Part shown: positions 10,640-22,617 of the stretch, in pieces | Layout of the letters: every line of letters starts with the position of its first letter | Position numbering within the stretch: the first letter of the stretch is position 1 | Source of the DNA: Termitomyces sp. T153 | Lineage: Eukaryota; Basidiomycota; Agaricomycetes; Agaricales; Lyophyllaceae | Assembly (NCBI GenBank): GCA_018296165.2 | Contig: JACKQL020000020.1 | Coordinates: forward strand, 682,001-746,000 | DNA length: 64,000 bases | Reading direction: 5' to 3' | The notes under the pieces: model-generated | Database searches by the model: none | Told to the model about the DNA's origin: nothing | What the model saw: the letters and a program-made list of their open reading frames with translations, nothing else | Program-made: the position numbers and the translations under genes

Positions 10640-13400
10640 CTATATTGTTCTATGCCTTCTTCATAGGAGAACTGTTTGGATATTCCAGATGTGCAGTAAA
10701 ATCATAACTGATGCTTTTTCCTTTCTCCTGTCTATTTTGCATCACATTGCTGTCATTCTTGATAAATTTCCTGTTGATATTTACACCACTATGAAACTCC
10801 TTTGCATAGAGGAAAAGTCCTTGGTTTACACTTCCTATCCAAAGTGTTATGCAATTTACAGGCCCAAATTCCCTGACAATAAAGCAGGAAATAACAGCAA
10901 AGTACCTGTTTACCCCTCACAGTGTGATGCCATTTGGCATGGTGCTCTCTGTGAAGAATTGCTTGTTTGTTCTAAGTCAATAGGAACCTGCCAGCTGAAC
11001 ATCTATGTTCCCATCTGGCCTTATGTTGTATTTGACTTTAAAGATTGGTTTTCCAGGTTACTCTCATGAGAATCATATAAAAAAAAAGATGGATCAGGCT
11101 TGGAAGCAGATGAAAATGCATTTTGACAGAATACTAAGGGACATCTTTCAAGGTTCTGCCATTTAAAATTTTGAAGACCCCAATAGAAAATCTCATCTAT
11201 GGAAGTGAAAATGCTGGTTGTTACCTTTTTTCACTCAGTGTGGATTTCTTAACCCTTTGGGCAACAAACAAGCTGAAAAGAAGATCTCTATTGGTATAAT
11301 ATGCATTGCATGCTTGAATTTACCTATTGAGGAACAGTATAGATCAGAGAACATGTTTATCCACATCATTCCTGGCCCCAAGGAACCTGAGGCCCAACTG
11401 GACAGAATGAACCCATACTTGCACCCCATCATTGATGAATTCTTGGATCTCTGGTCAGGTGTTGCCTTTAGCCAGACCACCAACTTCCCTTACAATTGAC
11501 TGTTCTGTGTGCCATTGTTCTTGTGATTTGTGATCTCATGATGGGTCAAAAAGTTGGAGGCTTCACTTCAATCCATCACAAGTACTTTTGTTCCCACTGC
11601 TAGTGCAACAGGACATCTCACAAACTCAGCAATTTCAATGTTAGATGCTAGAAATTCTGAACTGATGAAGAATGTCAAGACTTGGCTGAGAACTACTTCT
11701 TGGCTTCCTCTCCAGAAGAGGCATCTGCTCTTGTTGGCAAATTGGGTTTGCAATGGACTGAGCTTCTCCAGCTTCCATATTACAAGGCATTAACATACCT
11801 TGTGTCAATGTTATGCATAATCTCTTCCTTGGGTTGATCAAAGAGCACTTCCAGAATATACTTGGTTATGACCCCAACAATAAGAAGTGCAAGACCAAGA
11901 AGGGAGCTCTAGCAAAGTTGATTGTGGTGAATATTCAGTACAATAAAGCCAATCCTAAGCCAAATTCAGAGAATGAGCTGAAGGTTTTCAATGATGCCAG
12001 TGGCTTCAACAGTCAATTCCAGAGCTGAAGGCCTAGCTTTTGATAAAGCAGTCAAGAGATGGAGAATTTGCACAAAGAAGCCCTAGTTTGTATGGCAACA
12101 GAATCAGGTATTCAACTATTGCTGGGAGATAAAGGGATTGGAGAGGACTATGCTCATGCAATCCTTCTCTGAGTATGTATAAATGGTCAATGTGTATGAA
12201 CAACATTGACTTAGATTGTTCTACTAGTGATTTCAGCAGCCAGAATACAATGTCACATTGTTTCATGGGAAGATCTTCTTAGAAGATAAAATGGAGACTA
12301 TCTGGGCTGACCTCAAAGATATTATCAGACCTTTCTGAGTGACTTCAGTCCCAATAACTCTCTTATCAAGCAGGCCCAAGCTCAAAGCAGATCAATGGCA
12401 GATGGTCAGCTGTGTAAATCTTCCCATATCCTTGACCTGTGTATGGTGGGATAGTGATGAACAAAAGAAAAATCTCCTGCATCTGACAATGCTGCTTTCT
12501 TTGGCTGTCCAAGAGGTGACTTCTTGAGTGACTAGTGCAAATCATAGAGTGCATTATTTGGAGCTCATGACTGAGTATCAAAAAGAGCTTGCTTGCCTCT
12601 TCTCATTCTATGAATGTGTCCCCAATCATCACATGGCCTTCTACATTCCTGATTTTCTCAAATTATTTGATCCTGCTTCAGGCTGGTGAGCCTTTCCTTT
12701 TGAGCATGCAATTGGGCAATTGCACCAAATGTCAACAAATGATAAGAAAGGTAAGACCAACATATTCATTTGGCTTTGATTAATAACAAGCAATTTAAGT
12801 GAATATGGAGAGACAATTGTGCATGCTTGGTGTTGGACATCTAGTGTAAGAGGGCTCTTCCTTAAACAGGCCTGCCCCAACATCATCAAAGAATGTGAGT
12901 CCATATTTCAAACTCTTGTTTGACCACAGACTTGTGGAATCCTGGTGACTGATGAGGACAATGCTTTTACTCTCATTTCTTTTCACAGGACTGAAGTAAA
13001 CAATGATGACAACAATACTCTAAAAGGGAAATTAACCCCACTTCCTAAAGGATATGGTCTGGCAATTGAATGTGCCAAGCCATATCACAAAATTCCTCTG
13101 AAAGTGGTCATCAAATTTCAAATCCATCACTTCAGCTTGTCATACACCTCTTGTGAGAAGTACAAGGGCAACAGCTTTGTCTTGCAAAAGGTCTCTACTC
13201 CATTTATGATTAAGAACATTCTTGAGTTTTCTGGAGTGAGGGACAATCAAACTCTTCTTGTCACATGAATTGTTGAGTATCATCTGAAGCCCTCAACTTC
13301 ATTCTCTTTTGACCTTTACTCAAAATATCAGGAATTAGGAGCAAGCATTTGGAGTACTGAATTGGACCCATGGCTTAGAGCCATGATGATTTTACATTGA
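10640..13400 (+). pseudogene. Plavaka-type (CACTA-like, Tnp2-related) DNA transposase, decayed
   Basis: Stretches in several frames follow the order of the Agaricomycete transposase usually annotated Tnp2/Plavaka. Near 10,850 CYAIYRPKF and YPSQCDAIW match the N-terminal part, followed by VPIWPYVVFDFKDWFSRLLS. At 11,255-11,480 come NPLGNKQAEKK, NMFIHIIPGPKEPEAQ and LHPIIDEFLDLWSG. At 11,813 MHNLFLGLIKEHFQNILGYD is a hallmark block. At 12,600-12,740 PNHHMAFYIPDFLKLFDP is followed by FPFEHAIGQLHQ. The C-terminal part (12,945-13,350) ends ELGASIWSTELD. At least ten frameshifts or stops break it; one TGA replaces Trp near 12,690. Expected role: cut-and-paste transposase with an RNase H-like fold. 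It cannot be functional. Confidence 0.8.
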
Positions 13401-14574
13401 AGCTCATGCAGCAAGTTAAAATGGGAGGACAACTGGGTAGTTATATCACTGAGATGTGTTTGTATTTTTTCTGAGCTCAAGATCAATACACTCACTCATT
13501 TTGTTCTAGTCTCTTTATGTTGATCAGATCTAAATAACTTGTGGCACCAAGTCTAGATACATGTAGTCCAGCAGATGATAGTGATCTTGGTTGCACTTAC
13601 TGTCTGTCAGTTGCAGAACTCAATACTATTATAGTTTAGCTCTCAAATAAATCAATTTTGTTTACATTTGTCATTTCTGATACTCAACCATTGTCCCTAC
13701 AAAAATGTAGTCTTTGTTGCTCAACATGCTCATACATAATCTTATCTATGATTCTACTTATTGCTGATTGTGTTCCCATGATGGATCATGTAAGAATCAA
13801 ATACCAGTCAAGTCAGACTTTGACTTGTTGAAACAACCATGAGCTCTGGGTTCACCCAAGCTTGTTGACTTCCATATGAGTTCTGGGCTCATCCAAACTC
13901 TACCACTTCCTGTGAAGTTCTGGGTCCAACCCAAACTCGCTCACTTGGTTCTAGTTCTTGGCTCAACTCAAACCTCTGTTGTGCTGAGTGATATTAAGGA
14001 TCTTTCTATGGCATAGCCTTGATAGACTAAGGTGTCTGTATCACTATGATGCTACCTCAAAGATCTATTTTTCCAATATATTGCTTGCAGATTACACCCA
14101 CTCACTCAATACTCATTGTGTTTTCCATGGATGAATTACATAATCATCAAACTCCATCAAAGTAGGATTGGATTTGAGCTTGGTTTCCCCAAGCTCTATC
14201 CTTCCCTCAAGCTCTATCCTTCCCTCATGAGTTCTGGATACATCCAAACTTACTCACACTCCCTCCTAAGTTTTGAGTTTGGAAACCCAACTCTCAGAGT
14301 TCCTCCTTTGCTGAGTGGCTTTGAAGCATGGGGCTTGATGTACACCTGTAAGGTGCCTTGAGAACAAGATGGTCCCTTCTGTGTGTCAAATACCACCATT
14401 GATAAGCTCTGAAATTTACCCAAGCTCTATTCCTTACTCATGACACCTGGGTTCACCCAAACTCACTCTTATGATTGTCTGAGCTCTGGGATGATATTCC
14501 AGGTTCTAATTCTTCAGAAGACCCCATTTCTCTATCATATTGAAGGTGTCTGGTTCCTCAACTGTTTCCTTCAC
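13400..14574 (+). repeat. degenerate short repeats flanking the Plavaka relic
   Basis: There is no open frame. From about 13,835 to 14,480 a unit like gagttctgggttcacccaaactc recurs at least seven times at irregular spacing (about 13,839, 13,882, 13,917, 13,953, 14,228, 14,395, 14,448), with two adjacent copies of caagctctatccttccctc (14,190-14,225). CACTA-group elements often carry subterminal repeats of this kind for transposase binding; that role is inferred here only from position. Confidence 0.55.
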
Positions 14575-15131
14575 TCAAACCACCATCTCTGACAAGTAAG
14601 TTCTTCTATTTCCTTCTTTTGACTTACTCAACACTTCTCTAGCATTGTCTACACCATCAATATGCCAAGGCAAGCCAAGTCCTTCACAAATCCAATGAAA
14701 CACCCTGTCCTTTGCCTGAGAAAATCTCAACTCAAAGGGTACCCTGTTCTTGAGCTGGAGAGGAGCCAACAGATTTGTGTATGGTCTTTTGTTTTGAGTA
14801 TCTTTTGATTCAATCTTTAGGCCTCCATCCAGTGCAACACTGACATGTGCATTTGATCTGGCACAGACATTTGCACCACAAAGTTTGTAGCTCATTTGTG
14901 GAAGAAGCATGAGGGGACATGCTTTTGAAGAGAAATCAAGATGATGGGATATTTGTTGAATGCCTTGCCAGCAGTGAGTAATGCTTCAGTCAAGTAAAGA
15001 GGAACAAACATACTGACTGAATCAAGTGTGTCTGTGTCTCTCAGAGTGTGAAGGTGATTAGGGAGATCAATGGGGAGGAGGGGATCTACAACAACCATGA
15101 TTGCTGGAAGGTCAGTTCTCTTTTCACTCAT
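14575..15131 (-). pseudogene. unrecognised protein fragment in two frames
   Basis: Two minus-strand frames abut: 15131-14892 (starts MSEKRTDLPAIMVVVDPLLP) and 14910-14575 (VSVALDGGLKIESK, then FHWICEGLGLPWHIDG). They overlap by about 19 bp and could be one protein split by a frameshift or a missed splice. Composition is protein-like with no low-complexity runs. I do not recognise the family. Its position next to the Plavaka relic leaves open an accessory transposon ORF or a captured host fragment. Confidence 0.4.
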
Positions 15132-15356
15132 ATTTCTTCACTTTTCTCATATACCACAGGCAGATAAATTGAACAAGGGAGAGAAAAACTAGTCAATTGT
15201 ACTGACTGAACATTGAGAGTCATATAGTGTAATTCACCATGAAAGATCATTCCTTTTGTCATTTGTGTAGGTTTATTAATCTAAGCTTTTAATTCTTTTC
15301 TGTTTCTCAATTTACCACAAGCTATTTCTCTGGGGGTACAGCCAAATGTGTTACAA
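15132..15356. other. no gene seen
   Basis: AT-rich sequence without ORF or repeat match. Confidence 0.4.
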
Positions 15357-15660
15357 GTCTTATAACATATTCTTATGAGGTGGGCTTCTTCTCCTAAAAC
15401 TCAATCTGTCTTGTTGCTCACATGCATCACCAAAGGTGCTCTGCCTCATCATTGCAGAGGAGGGTGCACAGTCATTATACAGAGGCCTGCTATCAGCTGT
15501 CTGAGCAGGCATCACTTCAACACCACCATACTTGCCAAGGAACTGTTGCATCATCATTGGATTCATTCCTCATGGGTTAGCATTTGCATTCACTCCTGCA
15601 GTCCTATCAGCTCCTGCCACACCCCATATGAATGGGTTGAACATGGGTGGTCCTACTTTT
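15357..15660 (-). pseudogene. Met/Asn/Gln-rich gene fragment, unrecognised
   Basis: A minus-strand frame reads FNPFIWGVAGADRTAGVNAN, one TGA stop, then MNPMMMQQFLGKYGG and VEVMPAQTADSRPLYN, ending at 15,360. The stop is again TGA where CGA would be read through, in the same frame. The low-complexity composition is like the disordered tail of a fungal regulator. It lies head-to-head with the plus-strand fragment at 15,708, so the two are not one gene. Confidence 0.4.
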
Positions 15661-15707
15661 GTTTTTCTGCTTCTCAAGCAGCCTACAATAAGGCATAGCC
15701 TTTTGGT

Positions 15708-15870
15708 ATGCCAACTATGGAGCAATGGCAGCAACTCTGGTTGGCTTGCAATCACATCACACAAAGAATAATTCCCCCATCAATGCTTTTCAGAAGCCCA
15801 TTAAGTTGTGTCATATTTGCTTGTTTTATTTTGGCCACATACCCACCTTCCTCCATATCCACTCAATCTG
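15708..15870 (+). pseudogene. fragment resembling the DinB-like domain of fungal Egt1
   Basis: The plus strand encodes MPTMEQWQQLW, then IIPPSMLF, then after a one-base shift KPIKLCHICLFYFGHIPTFL. In Egt1 (ergothioneine biosynthesis) of basidiomycetes, as I remember it, the DinB-like segment has the pattern W..W ... MIPPSML..KPI.LRH..LFY.GHIPTFL. About 50 residues match in order; neither the methyltransferase nor the sulfatase-modifying domain is seen nearby. This is a short gene fragment, not a gene. Confidence 0.45.
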
Positions 15871-16437
15871 AGAACTTGGCTTTGTGGCAAGATATGGCTG
15901 TGCTCAAACATACACTTGTTGAGGGATGTGCCCCAATTACTGCTACCAACAGTACTACAGAGTATCCTCTGCTTAACCTTCCTCCACCTGCTCACCTTCT
16001 TGCACAGAGTGCTGCCACAACACTTCAAGCTCAGGCACAGGCACAAGCTCAAGCACAACAGCAATCACAGTCCTTGCCCTTGCATATGCCCAACATGCAG
16101 AAAGACACTACCAAGAATGGAATTCTGGGGTAGTGTCAGGCTTGGTATGGGCATGGGGGGCATCATGCTTGTGCATTGTGTTGTCCTTCCTGAGATGTCC
16201 ATAGTAGATTTGTTGGCAAGCCAATTTGGTCCTAGTCTGTTTGTTGCCAAAGATGATAAGTGGAAGGAGAATGTCAATCCTCTGCTCAATGGATTTGTTG
16301 GGGAGAAGAGCAAATCAGAAAAAGAGAAGGAGAAGGAGAAGGAGAAGGAACAGGAGAAGATGCAGCCTCATATAAACTTCAAGGGATTCTTGGATGTCAA
16401 CTCCTTCACAATGAAGACACTTGATGCATACAGAATG
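15871..16437 (+). pseudogene. unrecognised host-like gene fragment, split by gypsy-1
   Basis: Coding-like plus-strand sequence with an Ala-Gln repeat (about 16,023-16,060, LQAQAQAQAQAQQQ) and a Lys-Glu run (about 16,315-16,360, EKEKEKEKEKEQEK). It ends in FLDVNSFTMKTLDAYRM just at the gypsy-1 target site GAATG (16,433-16,437); the frame resumes past the element at 22,618. Charged and Q-rich tracts suggest a disordered protein. Family unknown; one frameshift near 16,130. Confidence 0.4.
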
Positions 16438-16757
16438 TATCAGGGGACTTGTTTCCCCTTCTCCTTCTCCAGTTCTGGTCAGATTTCCCCCACTATAGTT
16501 TTTCTTCATTCTCCTTCCTTTTCCCTATCTATTGGTCCTAGTTTCAGCCCTCAGGCTGCACCAGTTCTCTGTCAATAATTCAGACAAGTGTGGCCCCTTT
16601 GACACTGCTACCAGCTTATGTGACTGCTGACCAATTGCTGACACATTACTTTTGTCTTTTTTCTCTGTCATACTGTACAGTTGTTTCTCATGCTTCTGAA
16701 GCCTCTGAAGCATCACACCTGGCCTAGGGAATCCCCAGACTTGTTCTTTTTGGATTT
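16438..16757 (+). repeat. gypsy-1 5' LTR (3'-truncated)
   Basis: Matches the 3' LTR from caggggac to ttggatttccct (16,757) at roughly 95% by eye, then breaks off, so the end of U5 and the primer site are deleted. The leading TG is TA. Confidence 0.88.
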
Positions 16758-16800
16758 CCCTACTCAGTTCCTCAAAAGGTCTCTCCCCCATCAGTGCCTT

Positions 16801-18107
16801 ATGATCCAGCCAACCCCTCCAGCACCTCCCCCTAATGCTTCAAGCCCCTAGGATGATGCCTGGAGTTATTTGCTGTCCCTGGAGACACAGGTTCAACTTA
16901 CCCAAGCTTCCCTTACTTCCCACACAGCTGAACTCACTGGACTCCATCAAACTACTGAAGCAGTGTCCCTTTCTCTCCAAGCCCTTCTGGAACATCTCCC
17001 CCTTGCTCCTATCACACCTCTGATGCCCCCAGCAGATGCAGAATGGTTTGTGTCTGCACCTAGCTCAGGCTTTTTGGCTCCAGCTGCTGCAGAACAGTTT
17101 GTATCTGCATCTGGCTTAGGCCTTTCAGCTCCTCATTCCAAACTCCCTTGTCCTGCACTCCCTGATATATATGATGGAGATCATAAGGCTGGAGAATGTT
17201 TCCTGCAGTCCTGTATCACCTATATCCAGCTGAGTGGTGAAGCCTTTATCTTGGATGTTTTAAAAATTGCCTGGATTCTCTCCTACATGAAGGCTGGTCA
17301 AGCCTCAACCTATGCACTGCATATCTTCCAGCACCCAGAAGGAGTTGAGAGTTTCTCTGGCTGGATGGAGTTTGAGAAGGAGTTCCAAGCAGAGTTCTTC
17401 CCTCTTGACCCCACCAAAACCACAACTCTTTCCCTTTGAGACTTAACTCAGTATGGTCAAGGAAAGTGGTCACTTGATGAGTACATTGACTCTTTTCATG
17501 CCTTAGTTGAACATGCTGGATATCTGGATGGTCTACAACTCTGCCTAACCTTCTATGATAGACTCCAACCCTCTCTCAGGGATCATATTGACAGCATGGC
17601 AGAGGGGCACCCAGATGATGAGCATGTTGATACCTGGTACAAGGTGGTATGTGAGCAGTGGCAGCTCATGGAACTGCAACTTGAGTTGCAGCAGATGCAA
17701 CTCTTGACCTTCCCTTTTTCTTGTGGAAGGTTCACCCCCCAAGCTTCCTCTTCCACACCTGCATTAGCATCCCTATGAGTGGGTGCAGCTCCTCCCTTCA
17801 TGTCTCATGCTGCCCCCTGTGCTCTCTACTCCAAGGAGTCTCAATGGATGTTGATGCTTCTCAACAGCAGTCCTCTACTCTTTTGCTGTGTTGATGCTGT
17901 GGAAAGGCAGGTCATTTTGCCCACTACTATCCTCAAGAGCTAGAAGTCTGCTACTTGTTAGCATCAGAGCAAGAAGAGCTGCTCATCCAACTCCTTGCAG
18001 CCTAGGATGCCACAGGAACCCCCTCTCCAGATGCACCTATAGCTGTCCATTCTGATGAAGTGGCCAATGTATTGGAGGAGGTTCTTACAGAGCCTGGGAA
18101 TTTTTAA
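16801..18107 (+). pseudogene. gypsy-1 gag
   Basis: Start ATG 16801 (MIQPTPPAPPP), with TAG at 16849 and TGA at 17437 in the same frame. Capsid-like region: YDGDHKAGECFLQSCITYIQ, then WILSYMKAGQASTYA, FEKEFQAEFFPLDPTKTTT and, past the stop, DEYIDSFHALVEHAGYLDG. This is the usual chromovirus gag fold sequence. After another TGA (17,776) and a frameshift, a knuckle remnant CCGKAGHFAHYYP (about 17,895) has lost its last Cys. The frame closes at TAA 18,105-18,107. Confidence 0.85.
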
Positions 18108-18109
18108 GA

Positions 18110-21100
18110 GGGCAACAGATGACCAGTATGCCCCCATTGCTCAGTACTAATTGTTTTGCCCTCCTGGCCATAAAATCAAATATATCTGTTGCCATTGTTG
18201 ATACTATGCCTGAAACAATAAGCCCCTCCTCAGACATACATACTCTCTCTCCAGCTAAAGTCTCAGCTGGAAACACACCCCCTAGCCCACACCTTTGGAT
18301 CCCTGTATGGGAACACTGCCTCCCCCATCATTATGTTGTTGCTTCCACCCCTTCTACTAACTCTCTAAAGCTACAAGTGGAAATTGAGATGATGGATATC
18401 CAGCAGATTCAAAGTGTGGTTGCCCTCCTTGACAGTGGCACAACAGGCCTCTTCCTCGACACTGACTAGTGCAACAACACCACCTGACTACTTGCTCCCT
18501 TTTCCATCCTATCCCTATATACAATGTTGATGTCATGCTCAATGAAGCTGGCTCTATTTGTTCCATGGTAGACCTGGTCCTCTGCTACAAAGACCACTCA
18601 GAGTGAACTGCTTTTGCCATCACTAGTTTGGGAAAGCAAGACATGATCTTGGGGTTCACCTGGCTATGTAAACACAACTCAGAGATTGACTGGACTATGA
18701 GTGAGGTGAAGATGAGTCATTGCCCATGTTGCTGCATTACCTGTGCAGAAGAAGCCTGTAAGGAGCAGAGAGCCAAGGTTCATGAGTGTGCTGCTGTGCA
18801 TGCATGTTATGCTGGGCATCTCCCTTATACTGATCTCAACCTCCTGAGTCCCCCCCTTCTGGCATTCCCTCATAGAGAGGCCCTCTATAGGGATGTCTGG
18901 AGTGTTGGGTGTGAATCTCCAGAGGAAGAGGAAGGTGAAGGAGAATGGGCCCATATTCCAGATGCAGAGTCCCCAGATGAGACCATAGAGGTGGGTGATT
19001 GGATCTATGCTACAATCCTCTGCCCCCCTCCTACAGTGGCAGAGATTTGAGCCAGTCAGACTACTTCTCAGTGTCTGGCTAAAGCATTTGTGGCAAACTC
19101 ACAGCCCAAGCCTTTCTGTAACACTGTTCCCAATCACCTCCATGACTTTGAGGATGTATTCTCTAAGGCCTCCTTCAATTTGCTTCTAGAGCACAAGCAG
19201 TGGGATCATGCAATTGAGCTGATACCAAATGCTGAGCCCTTCAGCAGCAAGGTCTATCCACTTGCACCCCATGTGTAGGATGAGCTGGATACTTTTCTAC
19301 AGGAGAATCTTAGCTTAGGATGAATACAGCCCTCCAAGTCTCCAATGGCCTCCCCAGTCTTCTTTATTAAAAAGAAGGACAGGTCTCTTCATCTGGTTTG
19401 GAATTATCATGTCCTGAATGTGATGACAGTGAAGAACTGCTATCCTTTGCCACTCATCTCAGAACTTGTCAACAACCTTCAAGGTGCACACTACTTCACA
19501 AATTTGGACATCCACTGGGGCTACAACAATGTATGCATCAAAGAAGGGGATGAGTGGAAGGCAGCATTCTGAACTAATTGCAGACTTTTTGAACCTCTAG
19601 TAATGTTCTTTGGTCTCACCAATAGCCCAGCCACCTTTCAGACTATGATGAATGACATTTTCCATGATCTGATTGCAGAAGGTGTTGTCTTCATGTATCT
19701 TGACGATATCCTCATCTACACAAAAACTCTGGAGGAGCATTGCCAGGTCATGTGCATTGTTTTGGAATACCTCTGCCAACACCAGCTCTATTCAAAGCCT
19801 GAAAAGTGTGAATTTGAACAGACTAAAGTGGAGTACCTGGGTTTGATCATTTCACATGGAATGGCTGAGATGGACCCCATTAAAGTGGCAGGTGTAGCAG
19901 AGTGGCCTGAGCCAAGGAACAAGAGGGAAGTTCAGGCCTTTCTTGGGTTTGTCAATTTCTATCAGAGGTTCATACAGGATTTCTCCCACTATGCACATCC
20001 TCTCTTTGACCTCACAGTTAAGGATACTGCATGGCAGTGGGAGCCCTCACAGCAAGCTGCCTTTGATACCCTCAAGCAAGCTGTGACCTTGAAGCTAGTC
20101 CTCCTGTTCCCCAATGATGACTCTCCATTCCATGTGGAAGCAGACAGCTCAGACTTTGCTACAGGGACAGTCCTCTCCCAGCAGTCAAAAGAGGATGGCA
20201 AGTGGCATCCAGTAGCCTTCTACTCCAAAAGCCTTAATGCAGTAGAATGGAACTATGAGATCCATGACAAGGAGATGCTGGCAATTATTTGGTTCTTTGA
20301 AGAATGGTGGCATTTCCTCAAGGGTGCACAGCATAAGTTTGAAGTCTGGACAGACTACAAGGACCTGGAGTACTTCCATTCTGTGAAGAAACTCAATTGA
20401 CGTCAAGCTCAATGGTCTTTGTATCTGGCCAACTTTGACTTCTCATTGCACCACAAACCAGGATGGAGCATGGGCAAACCAGACACACTGTCCAGGTGGG
20501 CTGACCATGGCACAGGAGCAGGAGATAACAACAACATTGTTCTCCTCAAGCCAGAGCTCTTTGCCATCTGGGCACTAGAAGGAATTGTGGTTCAAGGAGA
20601 TGAGGCAAACATCCTTAGGGACATCTGAAGAGAGAACCAGAAGGGTGCATAGGAGGATGCAGTTGCTTAGGCTGTATAGGCCCTACAAGCTCAACAGGCA
20701 AGTGGAGTCAAGTCAGTGCATGCTGATGAGTGGGGTCTTCAGAATGGGCTTTTGACCTTCAGAGGACACATTTATGTGCCTAACATTCCAGAACTTTGCT
20801 AGTGCATTGTAGAACAACATCATGACTCTTGGGTGGCTGGACATCCTGGAAGGTAGAAGACACTGGAGCTAGTATCCCAGAACTATTGGTGGCCACAGAT
20901 CTCCCAATATGTAGGCACCTACACTAACACCTGTGACTTCTGCCTCCACACCAAACCTTGCTGCCAAGTACCCATGGGCCAGCTCCACTCACTCTCTATT
21001 CCAGCCACTCCTGGAGTGTTGCATCAGTGGATTTCATTGTGGAACTCCCAGATGCTCATTACAATGCTGTGATGGTAGTGGTGGACCTCTATGGCAAACA

Positions 21101-22140
21101 GGCTCACTTCATACCTACTCACACAACATGCTCTGCCTTGAGAGTGGCCAGCCTGTACTGGAAGAATGTCTGGAAACTCCATGGTCTGTCAGATGGATAT
21201 GTATTGGACTGGGGCCCCCAGTTTGTGGCAGAATTCACTTGAGAACTGTATCATCTGCTAAGCATGAAGCTCCATACCACCACAGCATATCATCCTCAGT
21301 CAGATGGGCAGACAGAATGTGTTAAGCAGGAACTGGAACAGTATCTCCACCTGTTTTGTAATGAGAGGCAGGATGACTGGGATGAGCTGCTGCCAGATGC
21401 AGAATTCCAATACAACAACTATGTTCACTCTTCTATGCAGATGATTCCATTCTTCCTAGACACTGGCAGGCACCCTTGCATAGGATTTGAACCTCAGGCA
21501 TGCCCCTCAGAGAATGACTCTGTCAATGAGTTTGTGGATCAGATGAAGAGAGCATAGGAGGAGGCAAAAGCTGCATTGGTAAAGGCCAAGGAAGATATGG
21601 CATGGTACTATGATCACAGACAGACACCTGCCCCAGTTCACAAGCCCAGGGACCATGTGTACTTGGCTAGCTCAGACATTAAGACAACAAGGCCATCCTA
21701 GAAGCTGTCACATTGTCATCTTGGCCCCTTCATAGTGGAGAAGAAGGTAGGGCCTTTGGCATATTGACTTAAACTCCCAGCAGGCCTCTGCCAACTACAC
21801 CCAGTCTTCAATGTGGTCAAGTTATTTCCAGCTCCAGAGGATCCAATCCCAGGCTGTCACCCTAAGCCACCCCTACCACCAGTCCTGGTCAATGATGAGG
21901 AGGTGTATGAGGTGGAGGAAATCTTGGACAGCAGGGTATTCCGAGGGAAGTTGCAGTTCAAGGTAAAATAGAAGGGATATGGCATCAAGGACATCTCTTG
22001 GGAACCACAGGCTAATGTTCATGCATCAGGCTTGGTCCAGGACTTCTACCATAGGCATCTGAATGCCCCAAAAGCTATTCAAGGCATCTATTTTATTTCA
22101 TCAGCTGACCAGGCAATTTATGACTTCTTCTACCCAGTAT
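18110..22140 (+). pseudogene. gypsy-1 pol: PR, RT, RNase H, integrase, chromodomain
   Basis: Protease core VVALLDSGTTGLFL (about 18,417) and the late protease motif DMILGFTWLCKHNSEIDW (18,640-18,690). RT runs 19,120-19,900 with SPVFFIKKKDRSL and an intact YLDD (19,696-19,707). RNase H is at 20,130-20,480 (FHVEADSSDFATG, then EVWTDYKDLEYF). Integrase runs 20,800-21,560 with CDFCLHTK, VDFIVELPDAHYN and TAYHPQSDGQTE. The chromodomain is at 21,901-22,066 ([15 protein letters not shown] ... KGYGIKDISWEPQANV), broken by TAG at 21,969-21,971 where Trp is expected. At least ten stops or frameshifts. Chromodomains direct such elements to heterochromatin in related families. Confidence 0.9.
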
Positions 22141-22171
22141 GTTGAGGTGCTGCATTCTAGAGGGTGGGTGA

Positions 22172-22612
22172 TGTCAGGGGACATCCCACTTGTTTTCTCT
22201 TCTCCTTTGCCAGTTCTGGTCAGATTTCCCCTGCTATAGTTTTCCTTCATTCTCCTTCCTTTTCCCTATCTATTGGTCTTAGTTTCAGCCCTCAGGCTGC
22301 ACCAGTTCTCTGTCAATAATTCAGACAAGTGTGGCCCCTTTGACACTGCTACTAGCTTATGTGACTGCTGACCAATTGCTGACACATCACTTTTGTCTTT
22401 TTTCTCTGTCATACTGTACAGTTGTTTCTCATGCTTCTGAAGCCTCTGAAGCATCACACCTGGCCTAGGGAATCTCCAGACTTGTTCTTTTTGGATTTCC
22501 CTTTGCCAGGTGAGTAGTTATCTCAGTAGACAATGTACAGTACTGAATGGACTTTGGATTTCCCTTTGCCAGCTGTGTGATTGAGCCACAGCCTCCAAAG
22601 GTTGCCCTTACA
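22172..22612 (+). repeat. gypsy-1 3' LTR
   Basis: 441 bp, TGTCAGGGG...TTGCCCTTACA. Its second half has a duplicated 22-bp string ggatttccctttgccag at 22,492 and 22,556. The same end is seen reversed at 58,476-58,645, which confirms the LTR border. Confidence 0.9.
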
Positions 22613-22617
22613 GAATG

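Larger units (their letters stand above)
16438..22612 (+). mobile_element. gypsy-1, chromodomain-containing Ty3/gypsy retrotransposon with TSD
   Basis: Full-length element bounded by the 5-bp direct repeat GAATG (16,433-16,437 and 22,613-22,617). The 3' LTR (22,172-22,612) begins TGTCAGGGG after a purine tract and ends TTACA. The 5' LTR (16,438-16,757) begins TATCAGGGG (TG changed to TA) and lacks the last ~109 bp. Internal order is gag, PR, RT, RH, INT and a C-terminal chromodomain, that of fungal chromoviruses. All coding parts are broken. Related fragments lie at 2014-4524, 33,735-33,875, 57,600-58,645 and 63,340-64,000. Confidence 0.92.

Noticed and set aside
19603..20400. Functional gypsy reverse transcriptase (YLDD intact, 265-codon frame)
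   Set aside because: Flanking RT N-terminal and RNase H parts carry stops and shifts, so this is only a surviving open stretch of a dead element.
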